This document shows, piece after piece, positions 16,516-25,503 of a stretch of 64,000 nucleotides of DNA (position 1 is the first letter of the stretch; every line of letters starts with the position of its first letter). The translations under genes were made by a program, and so were the position numbers. The notes beneath the pieces were generated by a model. That model was not told the origin of the DNA. It worked only from the letters and a program-made list of their open reading frames with translations, and searched no databases. Source of the DNA: Bacteroidota bacterium (GTDB lineage Bacteria; Bacteroidota; Ignavibacteria; Palsa-1295); NCBI GenBank assembly GCA_030706745.1, contig JAUZNX010000012.1:1-64000 (forward strand). The letters run 5' to 3'.

Positions 16516-19500
16516 ATGCGCACCTCAACCCGTAAGACCATCGCCTGGATCGTGATGGCATTCATCGTTTCGCTGTGGACGTTCATCATGTTCTTCTTTG
16601 ATGGCATCCTCAGCCGAATCGCGCAGCAAAAGTTGGCGGACGATGTGCGGACAGCCTGGCATGGCGAGTACCGGCTACACTTCGCGCGATTCGATTATCA
16701 CCAGGGCGATCTGTTGGCCGCCGGAGTTGACTTCGCCCGCGCCGGCTACCTGCCCGGCGAGCGCGGAACAACAGTCCGGCGAATCACCATCGACTCGGTT
16801 CTGGTGACCGGTATCAGTTGGTGGGACATCTTGTTCGGAAAGCCGATTACGTTTTCGACAGTCCGAACGTGGGACCCGAAGATCGCACTTTGCGATGCGG
16901 CCCGAGAGCGCGCGCTGACAAAGATGGTGCTGCCGGACACGGCGAGACCGTCGAGTAGTTCGTCGCAGAGTAATCTATCGATCTCGGCGAAGACCATATT
17001 GCTACCGGATATTCTAATATTTGGACGCGATCATTCTGGCGACCACGAAGTGGGCTCGGTATCGTTCAGTTGCCGGAAATTAAAGTACGATACGAAATCG
17101 CCGGCACTGTTACATTTGGCATGGGACCGGTTCGATCTCGGCGTACCACATCTTGCATATGCTGATTCGATGGGAGCATTTTTGCTGAACGGCGCATACA
17201 TCGCATCGGCTGATTCAGCCATGACGATCGATTCCTTTGCATACGCGAGTGCAACGAGTGCAACGGCATTTCATGGCTCGGGAATTCGCGTCCGCAATCT
17301 GAACTGGAATCGGTTCATTACCAGCAAGCGCATTTCCATCGGCTCCCTCGATAGTAGAACATGGAGCGTTGCGCTGGCTGCCGCCGATACCAGCAAACGA
17401 CCGGCTCAATCGGGATCGTGGCAGGATGCGCTCGCGCGGTCCATACACATCCCGATTGAGGTGAAGCATGCGGATCTGCAAAGCGGCACGGTGGACGTTC
17501 AGTTGTCGAATGCATCTTCTTTCAAGGCGCATGACCTGAGTATTACGGCCGCAAGTTTGAATATAGATACTGGCATAGCTGCACAGCAGCCATTCTTCTC
17601 GCAGCAACTCGAGATCCGCTCGGCTTTTGTAAGCTATGGTGCGACGGGTACATCGATCGAAGCAAACGCTCTCGAAGCAAATATTCAAGACTCCTTCGTG
17701 AGGGCACACAGCATCTCGTATGATTCGCGAGCGCGCAGTGGCGATCGGACACACGCCACCCCGATAGAGTTCGATGGAGTGGACATTGCCGGCATCGACT
17801 TCCCCCATCTCGCGAGCGGAGAGAGCATCGCCGCCAGTTCGCTTCGGACGAGCGCGTGGCGAGTTTCTCAATTGCCAAGCGGCGCCAAATCAAAAAAGCC
17901 GAGCCAATCGATTTGGGCCAAGCAGAGAAATATCGCAAAGTCAATTTCACTTCCGGTTCGGATTGGCGAAATCGATCTTCGGAATGGCACTCTGCAGATT
18001 ACTGGCGGATCGGCACCGAGGATCCTGGCACATGGCGCAAGACTCGTAGCGGTAAGTTTCAACCTCGATTCCACCAGTGCATCGAGCAACAATCTCTTCT
18101 TTTCTAAAGACATTTGGGTCGATGCGCCGACATTTCACTATTCAGATAAAGCGCAGCGTAATGTAATCGATCTTCGGGACGCGCATGTCAGGCTCAAAGG
18201 CCGTTCGATCGCTGCCGGTTCGGCACGGTATCAATCCAAATCCACAGGGCGCGCGGTCAACAACATGAGCTATCAAGCGACGCACATACAAATCGAGGGG
18301 ATCGACATTCCGAATTTAATGGACACCAAGAAAATCGCCATACACACAGCGAAGGCTCAGTCCTGGCAAATCGAACGCATGGCCGACAAGGTCACCGCGA
18401 ACGTGACGCAGGCTGCGACGAAGAGTACAATGAAGCTACCGATCTCGATTGGTCGCGCGATTCTGCCCCATGGGAGCGTCATATTCCACGAGAGGGATTC
18501 CGCTTCGAATGGCTTTTCTCCCACCTTAACAACCCAAGTCACTACTCTCAACGTCGACAACTTTCATCTTTATCCGCCGTCAAAAAAACGAGCTCGGCTC
18601 GCGTTCGGACAAGTTGTTTGCAAGGTCCCGACCTTCAGCTACGCGCCGCTGAATGGATTCTATTCCTGGGAGATTCGCAATTTGAATGGAGATCTGATCA
18701 AATCGGCTGTGACCATGGATAGCCTTGGCTATATTCCAAAGTATTCGGAGGATGAGTTCGCCGCGCGCCATACCTATTCCAAGGGACGGACTGACTTTCG
18801 ACTGGCGCCAGTGCAACTCTTAGGCATCGACACGAAGCGCTTGATCGCCGGAGAAAGTATCATCGTTCAGAAATTCGATGCGCCAACTCTGTGGCTTGAC
18901 TATTACAAGGACATGCGCAAACCGGCGGATCCACATCCCCCACCGGCAGTAATGCCCAATGATATTGTCCGCGGAATGAATATCCCCGTCACGATTCAGG
19001 ACATTGTTCTGGAGGATGGCCGTATTCAAATTCGGGAACACACTCGTAACGGCGTCCCGACCGGCGATTTCACCTTTCAACATGTACAAGTCGAGGCTAC
19101 TCCTATCACGCTGGATTCGGCCAGCCCCGAGGTTCACAGGCCGACACAATTTAACCTGAGCGGAATCTTCGTCGGCCAGTCCCCCACCCGCGCGCGGCTG
19201 ATCTATCCGTTGCACGACTCTGTACTCAATCTCTCGATCGATGGAACGGTCGGTCCGTTCGATGCAACGCAGCTCAACCAATTCCTTGTCAACGCAGAAC
19301 ATGTGCAGGTCATGAGTGGCCAATTCCACAATGGAGATATTAAGGTGAATATCCAGGGTGGAGTGGCAAACGCGGTCGTCACCCCGATTTATGATCATTT
19401 CAAGCTGAAGGTACTTCCGCCGGATCCAAATGATCCGCCGGATATTGAAGAAGGCATCAAGACGCTAGCAGCGAATCTTCTCGTGCTGCGGGACGATAAT

Positions 19501-19632
19501 CCTGACGAAGGTGGCGGTCCTCCAAAGACCGGCCGTGCAACTCTTGAACGTCAGCCGACGCAGGAGTTCTTTCAATTCTTGTGGTACGCGATCCGTCGTC
19601 CGCTCGGGATGGTTGTTGGCGGATTCAAGTAA
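16516..19632 (+). CDS. Giant AsmA/DUF748-like membrane-anchored protein
   Basis: I place the start at ATG 16516 (MRTSTRKTIAWIV), just before the only membrane segment (residues about 8-30), rather than the GTG at 16462. The remaining 1000 residues are periplasmic by inference. They are made of repeated strand-rich blocks, each with an LPVRIGEIDLRNGTLQI-like or IPVTIQDIVLEDGRIQI-like unit. This is the pattern of AsmA/TamB/DUF748 proteins, which span the periplasm and carry lipids or aid envelope assembly. The last 230 residues have a frayed second copy at 23925-24997. The exact family is not certain. Confidence 0.85.
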   Translation: MRTSTRKTIAWIVMAFIVSLWTFIMFFFDGILSRIAQQKLADDVRTAWHGEYRLHFARFDYHQGDLLAAGVDFARAGYLPGERGTTVRRITIDSVLVTGISWWDILFGKPITFSTVRTWDPKIALCDAARERALTKMVLPDTARPSSSSSQSNLSISAKTILLPDILIFGRDHSGDHEVGSVSFSCRKLKYDTKSPALLHLAWDRFDLGVPHLAYADSMGAFLLNGAYIASADSAMTIDSFAYASATSATAFHGSGIRVRNLNWNRFITSKRISIGSLDSRTWSVALAAADTSKRPAQSGSWQDALARSIHIPIEVKHADLQSGTVDVQLSNASSFKAHDLSITAASLNIDTGIAAQQPFFSQQLEIRSAFVSYGATGTSIEANALEANIQDSFVRAHSISYDSRARSGDRTHATPIEFDGVDIAGIDFPHLASGESIAASSLRTSAWRVSQLPSGAKSKKPSQSIWAKQRNIAKSISLPVRIGEIDLRNGTLQITGGSAPRILAHGARLVAVSFNLDSTSASSNNLFFSKDIWVDAPTFHYSDKAQRNVIDLRDAHVRLKGRSIAAGSARYQSKSTGRAVNNMSYQATHIQIEGIDIPNLMDTKKIAIHTAKAQSWQIERMADKVTANVTQAATKSTMKLPISIGRAILPHGSVIFHERDSASNGFSPTLTTQVTTLNVDNFHLYPPSKKRARLAFGQVVCKVPTFSYAPLNGFYSWEIRNLNGDLIKSAVTMDSLGYIPKYSEDEFAARHTYSKGRTDFRLAPVQLLGIDTKRLIAGESIIVQKFDAPTLWLDYYKDMRKPADPHPPPAVMPNDIVRGMNIPVTIQDIVLEDGRIQIREHTRNGVPTGDFTFQHVQVEATPITLDSASPEVHRPTQFNLSGIFVGQSPTRARLIYPLHDSVLNLSIDGTVGPFDATQLNQFLVNAEHVQVMSGQFHNGDIKVNIQGGVANAVVTPIYDHFKLKVLPPDPNDPPDIEEGIKTLAANLLVLRDDNPDEGGGPPKTGRATLERQPTQEFFQFLWYAIRRPLGMVVGGFK

Positions 19633-19750
19633 TTTTGCACGGTTCGGAGTTGACCGAAGATTCCGACTTGAAACTTTCCTTCACGGACATCTGTCCCCAC
19701 GGTCGGATGAGTTTTGCCCCATCCGCCTTTTACATACAATCCAAAAACCT

Positions 19751-20293
19751 ATGAAGCCACACAACATCCTTCGCATTGGAATGATGGGCCTGGTTGCCCT
19801 TATCGCATTCAGTGTTACATCGCTGGTTCACGCGAAAGCGATCAACGCATATCTTATCTTCAAAGACTCGACTGGCAAGGAGACGAGAGTTGCGATCAAT
19901 GGTGACGGCACCTTTATGACGCCTCCACTGCAAGCCGGTACGTATCGCTGGTCGTTTGGCACAAGCCGGCCGAGCACAACAGGTCCCGGATCATCCGGGC
20001 GAACATCGCTGCCAAGCGGTGGCGAAAGCCCAAAGGAGTCTGTTGCATTTACAATCACGGTGACACCGCAGATCCAACACCCTCGTGATGTGGCGAGCGG
20101 ATTGCCGACTGGCAAACGCATGCATAAGCCGATCGTCGTGATGAAAATGCTCGATCGCTCCAGCCCAACGGTGATTCAGGCCGATCTTGGAACCATCATT
20201 ATCGATTTGAACGGCGATGCCGTTACAGGCTCCATTGTCACCCATACCAGAGAAGGCAAGACAATGGCAATGGACGACTGGATCGCAAAATGA
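19751..20293 (+). CDS. Secreted hypothetical protein, paralogue of the gene at 10713
   Basis: ATG 19751 is chosen because it gives a signal peptide (MMGLVALIAFSVTSLVHA). The mature part opens AYLIFKDSTGKETRVAI, then DGTF, PPL and AGTYRWS, as in the protein at 10713-11255. A Ser/Gly/Pro linker follows, then MKMLDRSSPTVIQADLG and IIIDLNGDAVTGSI, which parallels the second half of its paralogue. No known domain is recognised. The two genes define a short two-part secreted family of unknown role. It lies directly after the AsmA-like gene. Confidence 0.8.
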   Translation: MKPHNILRIGMMGLVALIAFSVTSLVHAKAINAYLIFKDSTGKETRVAINGDGTFMTPPLQAGTYRWSFGTSRPSTTGPGSSGRTSLPSGGESPKESVAFTITVTPQIQHPRDVASGLPTGKRMHKPIVVMKMLDRSSPTVIQADLGTIIIDLNGDAVTGSIVTHTREGKTMAMDDWIAK

Positions 20294-20320
20294 TCGATCA
20301 AACTAATTATTGAGAAACAA

Positions 20321-20349
20321 GCAATGGCCATCGAAAGGGTGGCCATTGC
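20321..20349. terminator. Hairpin between convergent genes
   Basis: GCAATGGCCA and TGGCCATTGC pair perfectly around an 8-9 base loop. The hairpin lies between the plus gene ending at 20293 and the minus gene ending at 20353. T-tracts are weak on both sides, so it may serve both directions. Confidence 0.6.
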
Positions 20350-20352
20350 TAC

Positions 20353-20616
20353 TTAGTCCGGGCCCGCCGCGCCATGCAGAGGATTACCGAAGAAATAACC
20401 GTAAACGACCAAGATTACCATCAACACAACAGCAAGTATCAGATAGCCTCCAAAACCCATCTCACGCTGGAGCAAATTTCGACCGACTTGAATCGCGTTG
20501 TGATAGAAGCTCGGGGATGCGTCCTCCGCCGACACTTCGCCGCTATGAGTCATATCCAATGATTCGTCGGACTCGGCATTCATCTCACGATACTGACCAT
20601 TCAATGATGATTCCAT
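20353..20616 (-). CDS. Small single-pass membrane protein
   Basis: ATG 20616 is preferred because GAGGG stands five bases before it. The product has about 87 residues, an acidic, Ser-rich N-terminal half, and one membrane segment near the end (GYLILAVVLMVILVVYGYFF). The longer frame starts at 20655. No family is recognised. Confidence 0.65.
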   Translation of the reverse strand: MESSLNGQYREMNAESDESLDMTHSGEVSAEDASPSFYHNAIQVGRNLLQREMGFGGYLILAVVLMVILVVYGYFFGNPLHGAAGPD

Positions 20617-20759
20617 AGTGCCCTCGCAATAGTAAGCAGTTTGTGGCGAACTCACCTTACCACCGAAAGAATCCGATTTCAGGAATCACTTCCAAAGTGT
20701 CACGGCATCGGTTGGTTGTCGGCGCTTCTATAAATATCTGAATAGACATCGATTTCATT

Positions 20760-20784
20760 AAATTACTTGTGCTTAATGTAATTT
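20760..20784. promoter_or_regulatory. Inverted repeat in the promoter region of the imelysin gene
   Basis: AAATTAC and GTAATTT form a 7-bp inverted repeat with an 11-base spacer, about 170 bases upstream of the imelysin-family gene. It could bind an iron-dependent regulator. This is a guess from position only. Confidence 0.3.
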
Positions 20785-20951
20785 GACTTTCGGAACCGTT
20801 GCCTTTCTTCAAAGATTGTTTTTACTCGTTGCACCAAGTATATACGAGACTATTCTAACTGTTCGGAAGTCTTCAACTCGCATACTTGGTCGTTTTACTG
20901 CTGTATCGGAATTTTAGTTTAGCCAATCAACAGAAAGGATTAGTGTCGGCT

Positions 20952-22031
20952 ATGACGACTATGCGTTCGCGCACGATGCTCTTGAGCATCGTGCCATTCT
21001 CTGCTTTACTCTTTGCATCATGTTCCAGTCCGACTGGCCCTACGATCAGCCCGTCACCGCACAACAGTGTCGTTCTGACCGATCTTGCCGATCGATTCTT
21101 CGTCCCAACATATTCGGAGTTCGACCAACGCGCAACCACCTTCGACCAGTCAATCATGGTATTGCAGTCGTCTCCGACCGATGCAAACCTCCAAAATTCC
21201 CGCGACGCATGGCGTGTAATGCGTAGCGCTTGGGAGCATTGCTACGCATGTAACATTGGCGATATTGCCACGAACGCCACGGCTCCGACCATTGATCCGT
21301 GGCCGGTTGCATACGATCGAATCGACTCACTGCTTGAAGGAACTGCGCCAATCAATAGCCAAAGTCTCGCTGGTTGGGAGGAAGACTTGAGAGGTTTTCA
21401 TGCGATAGAATATGTTCTCTTCGGATCAAACGGTTCGAAGCTTGCGCATGATCTTTCCCCACGGGCCCTGCAATACCTCTTGGTGCTGGCGAATGATGTA
21501 ATGGCGACCGCGAGCCAAATTCGTAGCAGCTGGGATTCTGCAACCAGTGGAAGTTATTATCGCTCCTTTGTGGATGCCGGTTCAGGAAGTGATCTCTATC
21601 CGACGCAGCGAGCTGCATTGCTCGATGTTACTACGGCAATCTCCGGTATGTGTGATGATCTGGCAAACAAGGGTATCGGACTGCCGTATCAGTCCGGCAA
21701 CCCACTTCTCGACCCGTCCCCATTCTCTGGCAATACGGTCTCCGAGTTTGCAGCGCGATTGCGTGGAGCCAGAGATGTATATACCGGGGGAGGAGCAACG
21801 ACCGGGCATGGCCTGTCCATGCTTCTCTCCTCTGGCGATTCCGCGCTCGATCGTGAGATCCGCAGCGGCTTCGACACAGCGATCGCGAGGGTATCTGCTA
21901 TTCCTTCACCGTTCGGCACGGCAATCCTAGACCGATCGCCGCTCGTCCCGACTGCTGTAGATGCAATAACCTCCCTTGAGGATTTGCTGAATTCCAAACT
22001 CGTCCCGATCATTCAAAAAGAGGAGAACTGA
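20952..22031 (+). CDS. Imelysin-family (peptidase M75-like) lipoprotein
   Basis: ATG 20952 gives a lipoprotein signal with lipobox LFASC (Cys24) and an AAAGGA ribosome site; the frame opens earlier at 20886. The 359-residue product has the imelysin GxHxxE motif as GFHAIE (148-153) and an earlier PWPVAYDRIDSLL segment. Imelysins are iron-regulated cell-surface proteins thought to bind iron or haem rather than cleave peptides. The next gene is a di-haem oxidoreductase starting 3 bases after this stop. This arrangement is known from iron-uptake operons in other bacteria, so the pair probably works in iron acquisition. Confidence 0.92.
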   Translation: MTTMRSRTMLLSIVPFSALLFASCSSPTGPTISPSPHNSVVLTDLADRFFVPTYSEFDQRATTFDQSIMVLQSSPTDANLQNSRDAWRVMRSAWEHCYACNIGDIATNATAPTIDPWPVAYDRIDSLLEGTAPINSQSLAGWEEDLRGFHAIEYVLFGSNGSKLAHDLSPRALQYLLVLANDVMATASQIRSSWDSATSGSYYRSFVDAGSGSDLYPTQRAALLDVTTAISGMCDDLANKGIGLPYQSGNPLLDPSPFSGNTVSEFAARLRGARDVYTGGGATTGHGLSMLLSSGDSALDREIRSGFDTAIARVSAIPSPFGTAILDRSPLVPTAVDAITSLEDLLNSKLVPIIQKEEN

Positions 22032-22033
22032 CC

Positions 22034-23452
22034 ATGTTACAAGCAAAGATTATTTCACATCTGCGCAACACATCTATTGTCGCCGTTCTGGTTTGCGCAC
22101 CCATTTTCGAGTCTTGTTCCAATTCTGTTTCGAGCCCACCGGCTTCCACGAGTTCCATCGATGAATCAATGAGCGGCGGTTCGCAGACCGTCTTCGTTCA
22201 GGGTGTGACGGCATTCAGTCAAGTGCTGCCCAACGTCTCGGCCGATCATGCGGCAATGCACGAGCGAGGCGATGCTCAGTTCGAAGCACAATACGTCCCG
22301 GCCCCAGCATCACCCAATGGGGGCCTGGGACCACTGTTCAATGCCAACGCCTGTTCCGCGTGTCATGTCAATGACGGCCGTGGCCGGGCTCCGATCGGCG
22401 ATGAGAGTATGGTTGGACTTCTCATTCGGCTCAGCGTCCCCGGCACCGATCCACATGGAGGTCCCAATCCTGCTCCGGGGTTTGGCGGACAGCTTCAACA
22501 GCGCGCAGCCTATGACGTCGCTCCGGAAGCGGATGTTCAGATTTCATACTCGATGCAAACGCATACGTTCGCGGACGGCTCAAGCTATGAACTTGCTGCG
22601 CCTTCGTACACGATCGCCAATCCTTATATGCCACTACCGGCCGGCCTGATGACTTCTCCACGCGTTGCGCCATCCGTTTTTGGTCTGGGACTTCTGGAAT
22701 CAATTCCAGATGACGAGATTCTATCGCATGCCGATGAAAACGATCTCGATGGCGACGGTATTTCCGGAAAGCCTAACATGGTGTGGGATGCAACCGCGCA
22801 AACAATGCGGCTTGGACGCTTTGGCTGGAAGGCCGGGCAGCCATCGTTGATACAGCAATCGGCCGGGGCGCTGAATGAGGACATGGGCATTACGAACCCG
22901 ATTTTTCGAGTTGAGAGTTGTCATAACCAGACTCAATACTGGGCTGTCGCCGATAGCGCGAAAGCGCCGGAGATCGGAGATGCCGCGCTTCGGGATATCG
23001 CCGGTTACATGCAGACTCTTGGTGTTCCCGGACGCCGCAATATGGGAGATGCCGAGGTCATCCGCGGAAAGTACCTATTCAACAATGCGAAATGCAGCTC
23101 CTGTCATATTCCCATGATGAAGACCGGGACCAATCCCGATTTTCCCGAGCTTTCGAACCAGACAATTTTTCCCTACACCGATCTGCTGCTCCACGATATG
23201 GGACCCGATCTCGCAGATAACCGTCCGGAATATCGGGCAACAGGCAGTGAGTGGAGAACACCGCCGCTCTGGGGAATCGGTTTGACGTATGTCGTTAATG
23301 GACATACCCGGTTCCTGCACGATGGCCGAGCGCGATCATTGCTCGAAGCAGTTATGTGGCATGGTGGCGAAGCAACTCGTTCGCGCGAATACGTCCGCAT
23401 GCTTCCCCAACGAGACCGCGAGGCTTTGGTGAAGTTTCTGGAGTCGCTCTAG
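22034..23452 (+). CDS. Di-haem (DUF1111) oxidoreductase lipoprotein
   Basis: The 472 residues start with a lipoprotein signal (lipobox FESC, Cys28). Two c-type haem sites are CSACH (Cys107-His111) and CSSCH (Cys354-His358). The GRGRAPIGD, DLDGDGISG and FGWKAGQPSL motifs, and the ending FLHDGRA with W-H-GGEA, are typical of the DUF1111 di-haem thiol-oxidoreductase-like family. The protein should sit on the outer face of a membrane and transfer electrons. It forms an operon with the imelysin gene and probably helps in iron reduction or uptake. Confidence 0.95.
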   Translation: MLQAKIISHLRNTSIVAVLVCAPIFESCSNSVSSPPASTSSIDESMSGGSQTVFVQGVTAFSQVLPNVSADHAAMHERGDAQFEAQYVPAPASPNGGLGPLFNANACSACHVNDGRGRAPIGDESMVGLLIRLSVPGTDPHGGPNPAPGFGGQLQQRAAYDVAPEADVQISYSMQTHTFADGSSYELAAPSYTIANPYMPLPAGLMTSPRVAPSVFGLGLLESIPDDEILSHADENDLDGDGISGKPNMVWDATAQTMRLGRFGWKAGQPSLIQQSAGALNEDMGITNPIFRVESCHNQTQYWAVADSAKAPEIGDAALRDIAGYMQTLGVPGRRNMGDAEVIRGKYLFNNAKCSSCHIPMMKTGTNPDFPELSNQTIFPYTDLLLHDMGPDLADNRPEYRATGSEWRTPPLWGIGLTYVVNGHTRFLHDGRARSLLEAVMWHGGEATRSREYVRMLPQRDREALVKFLESL

Positions 23453-23490
23453 TTTCGCCGTAACACGCGCGGCGATGCCTTGCCGTGAAT

Positions 23491-23526
23491 GTGGAAGAAT
23501 CTTTGCCATGAGGAAGATTCTTCCAC
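23491..23526. repeat. 13-bp perfect hairpin after the di-haem gene
   Basis: GTGGAAGAATCTT and AAGATTCTTCCAC pair perfectly around a 10-base loop. There is no T-tract. It may be a transcript end, an mRNA-stabilising stem or an attenuator for the next gene. Confidence 0.6.
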
Positions 23527-23641
23527 AAGCGTGATTTGACAGGACTATGGCAATGCATGGCGTTCGACGCGTATTGCCCGACTTTTCCAGTTGACTTGCT
23601 AAGGCACTCGGCTTGTCATCATTTCTCCGAAAGGAGTAATT

Positions 23642-23857
23642 ATGGCAGACGAGCAAGATGGATCGTGCCGAGGACGTGGCCGAAGAGCCATGGTCGATAA
23701 TAGCGCCGGAAGCATCTATGGCTTCGCATTTCTAGGCGCGGTGGTCTATTATGTCCAACACGCGGCGACTTTCTGGGAGGGCGTGCTTGGCGTCCTAAAG
23801 GCCATCTTTTGGCCAGGAATGCTGATCTATAAGGTATTAGATCTATTAAAGATGTGA
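23642..23857 (+). CDS. Small membrane-associated protein of unknown function
   Basis: The 71 residues have a polar start and then IYGFAFLGAVVYYVQHAATF and a VLGVLKAIFWPGMLIYKVL ending. I recall similar small proteins with HAATFW and WP motifs in many bacteria, all without known function. Two hydrophobic stretches suggest a membrane peptide. AAGGAG lies eight bases before the ATG. Confidence 0.75.
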   Translation: MADEQDGSCRGRGRRAMVDNSAGSIYGFAFLGAVVYYVQHAATFWEGVLGVLKAIFWPGMLIYKVLDLLKM

Positions 23858-23924
23858 TACTTGCGCTCGATGGCATGGAATAGGCAGTGCACTGGGCAGC
23901 GAGCCCGACCTCAGCAGAATAACT

Positions 23925-24997
23925 ATGCCCGCCGAACAACACATCATATTTCCAGGGCAAATCATTGAGACTCTCACCCCAAGTTCCGAGTTCCGCGACT
24001 CAGTCTGGACGCGGGCGATGGGCTTTACGCGGTCGAGCTCCGAAACATACAGGGAAATCTTCGCGATTCTCTCATCACGATCGATAATTTCGGTTACATT
24101 CCCAAATGGTCGGAAGATGCATTCGCCGCAAAGAATAAATACTCACAAGGTTGGGCGGACTTTCGATGTGCGAACTTCCGCGCGGAAGGCATTAATATCG
24201 CCGGGGTGCTGGCGGGTCGGGGCCTCGCCATTCGAGCAGTGCGATTACCTGTGTGGACACTCGATTCATATCAGGATAAGCGCCAGCCGGCGGATCCTCT
24301 CCCGGCAGATGCCGTAATGCCGAACGAACTCGTGCGATCGATCACATTCCCAGTTACGATCAAGACCATCATACTCCAGAATGGGTACATCCGATTTCGT
24401 GAGCGAGCAGCGGGCAGCGCAGAGGCAGGCGTGCTCAATTTCGATCATCTGAACGTCGTCGTCTCGCCGTTCACAACGGATGCGAAGAGCAAACTCTATG
24501 GAGTGCCCACGCGCTTCGATTTGAACGGAATGTTTGTCGGCCAGTCACAACTTGCGATCAAAGCCACGTATCCATTGCATGATTCCGCATTCAACCTACA
24601 GCTCGAGGCAACAGTTGGTTCGTTCTCGGTTAATAGACTGAATACGTTCCTCGTCCCGAACGAACGAAAGGAATTGACGGAGAGTCGCGTCGACACGGCC
24701 TTTGTTACAATGAACATCGCGGCGGGCACCTCGACCACCAATTTGACCCCTCATTATCGGGGAGTCTCGATGAAAGTTCTCGCAACCAGTAGTAAGGATT
24801 CTGCAGGCCTCATCGAAGGAATCAGTACGCTGGCCGCTAATACATTTATATTGAGGGGAGATAATCCGGCAGACAAGATGACCCCAGTTGTTTCGGCCAC
24901 AACCACACGGACGCGTGCCAAAACGGAAGAGCTATTCCAGTTCATCTGGCTCTCACTTCGGGCGGCGCTGGGTTCGATAGTCGGGGGATTTAGTTGA
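23925..24997 (+). pseudogene. 5'-truncated, frameshifted second copy of the AsmA-like gene
   Basis: The frame from 23969 to the stop at 24997 matches the last 340 residues or so of the protein at 16516-19632. Matching blocks include GYIPKWSEDAFAAKNKYSQG versus GYIPKYSEDEFAARHTYSKG, FVGQS, YPLHDS and the final FQFLW/FQFIW...VGGF. Upstream, FPGQIIE in another frame (23946-23965) continues the match to FGQVV, so a frameshift lies between about 23966 and 23990 and nothing further is left of the 5' part. A short product could start at GTG 24206. The gene is probably a decayed tandem duplicate cut off by the insertion of 19751-23857. Confidence 0.75.
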
Positions 24998-25015
24998 TTC
25001 GGAGGCGATACTCGC

Positions 25016-25456
25016 TTAAGCCTTCTCGGGCGGTCCGAGTCCCGTTGCAATTGCGATGCGGTTCCAGCAGTTGATGATGTTGATCACGCTAATCAGGTCC
25101 ATGTACTCCCGCTCATCGAAGTGGGTTCGGACTGCCGCGTAAAGATCATCGGGGACACCACGCTTGCTAATACGCGTGACAGCTTCGGTCAATCGAAGCG
25201 CGACCTGTTCACGCTCGGAGAACATCCCGCTCTCTTGCCACACCGCGAGGACATGCAAACGCCTGTCAGATTCCCCAAGCGCCAGCGCATCCCGCGTGTG
25301 CATGTCAAGGCAGAATGCGCAGCCATTGATCTGCGAGGCCCGGATCTTGATGAGTTCGATCAGCTTTGCATCGAGTTTGGTCTCGTGACTGAAGCGGTTG
25401 AATGCCAGCATCGCCGCAGATGCTTCGGGGTTCGCACGTTTGTAATCGAATCGCAT
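25016..25456 (-). CDS. Carboxymuconolactone decarboxylase/AhpD-like protein
   Basis: ATG 25456 (MRFDYKRANPEASAAML) is the likely start; an in-frame upstream start at 25507 would overlap hflX. The 146 residues carry the AhpD-type CxxC...H centre, CAFCLDMH (Cys46, Cys49, His53), with a preceding Glu-rich helix. The ending INVINIINCWNRIA-like helix is typical of the family. Such proteins reduce peroxides through the two cysteines. It lies immediately downstream of hflX on the same strand. Confidence 0.9.
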   Translation of the reverse strand: MRFDYKRANPEASAAMLAFNRFSHETKLDAKLIELIKIRASQINGCAFCLDMHTRDALALGESDRRLHVLAVWQESGMFSEREQVALRLTEAVTRISKRGVPDDLYAAVRTHFDEREYMDLISVINIINCWNRIAIATGLGPPEKA

Positions 25457-25503
25457 AATCGGTGCATGTGGAGAAGGACGAAGTGTAACTAATCCAATTG
25501 ACC

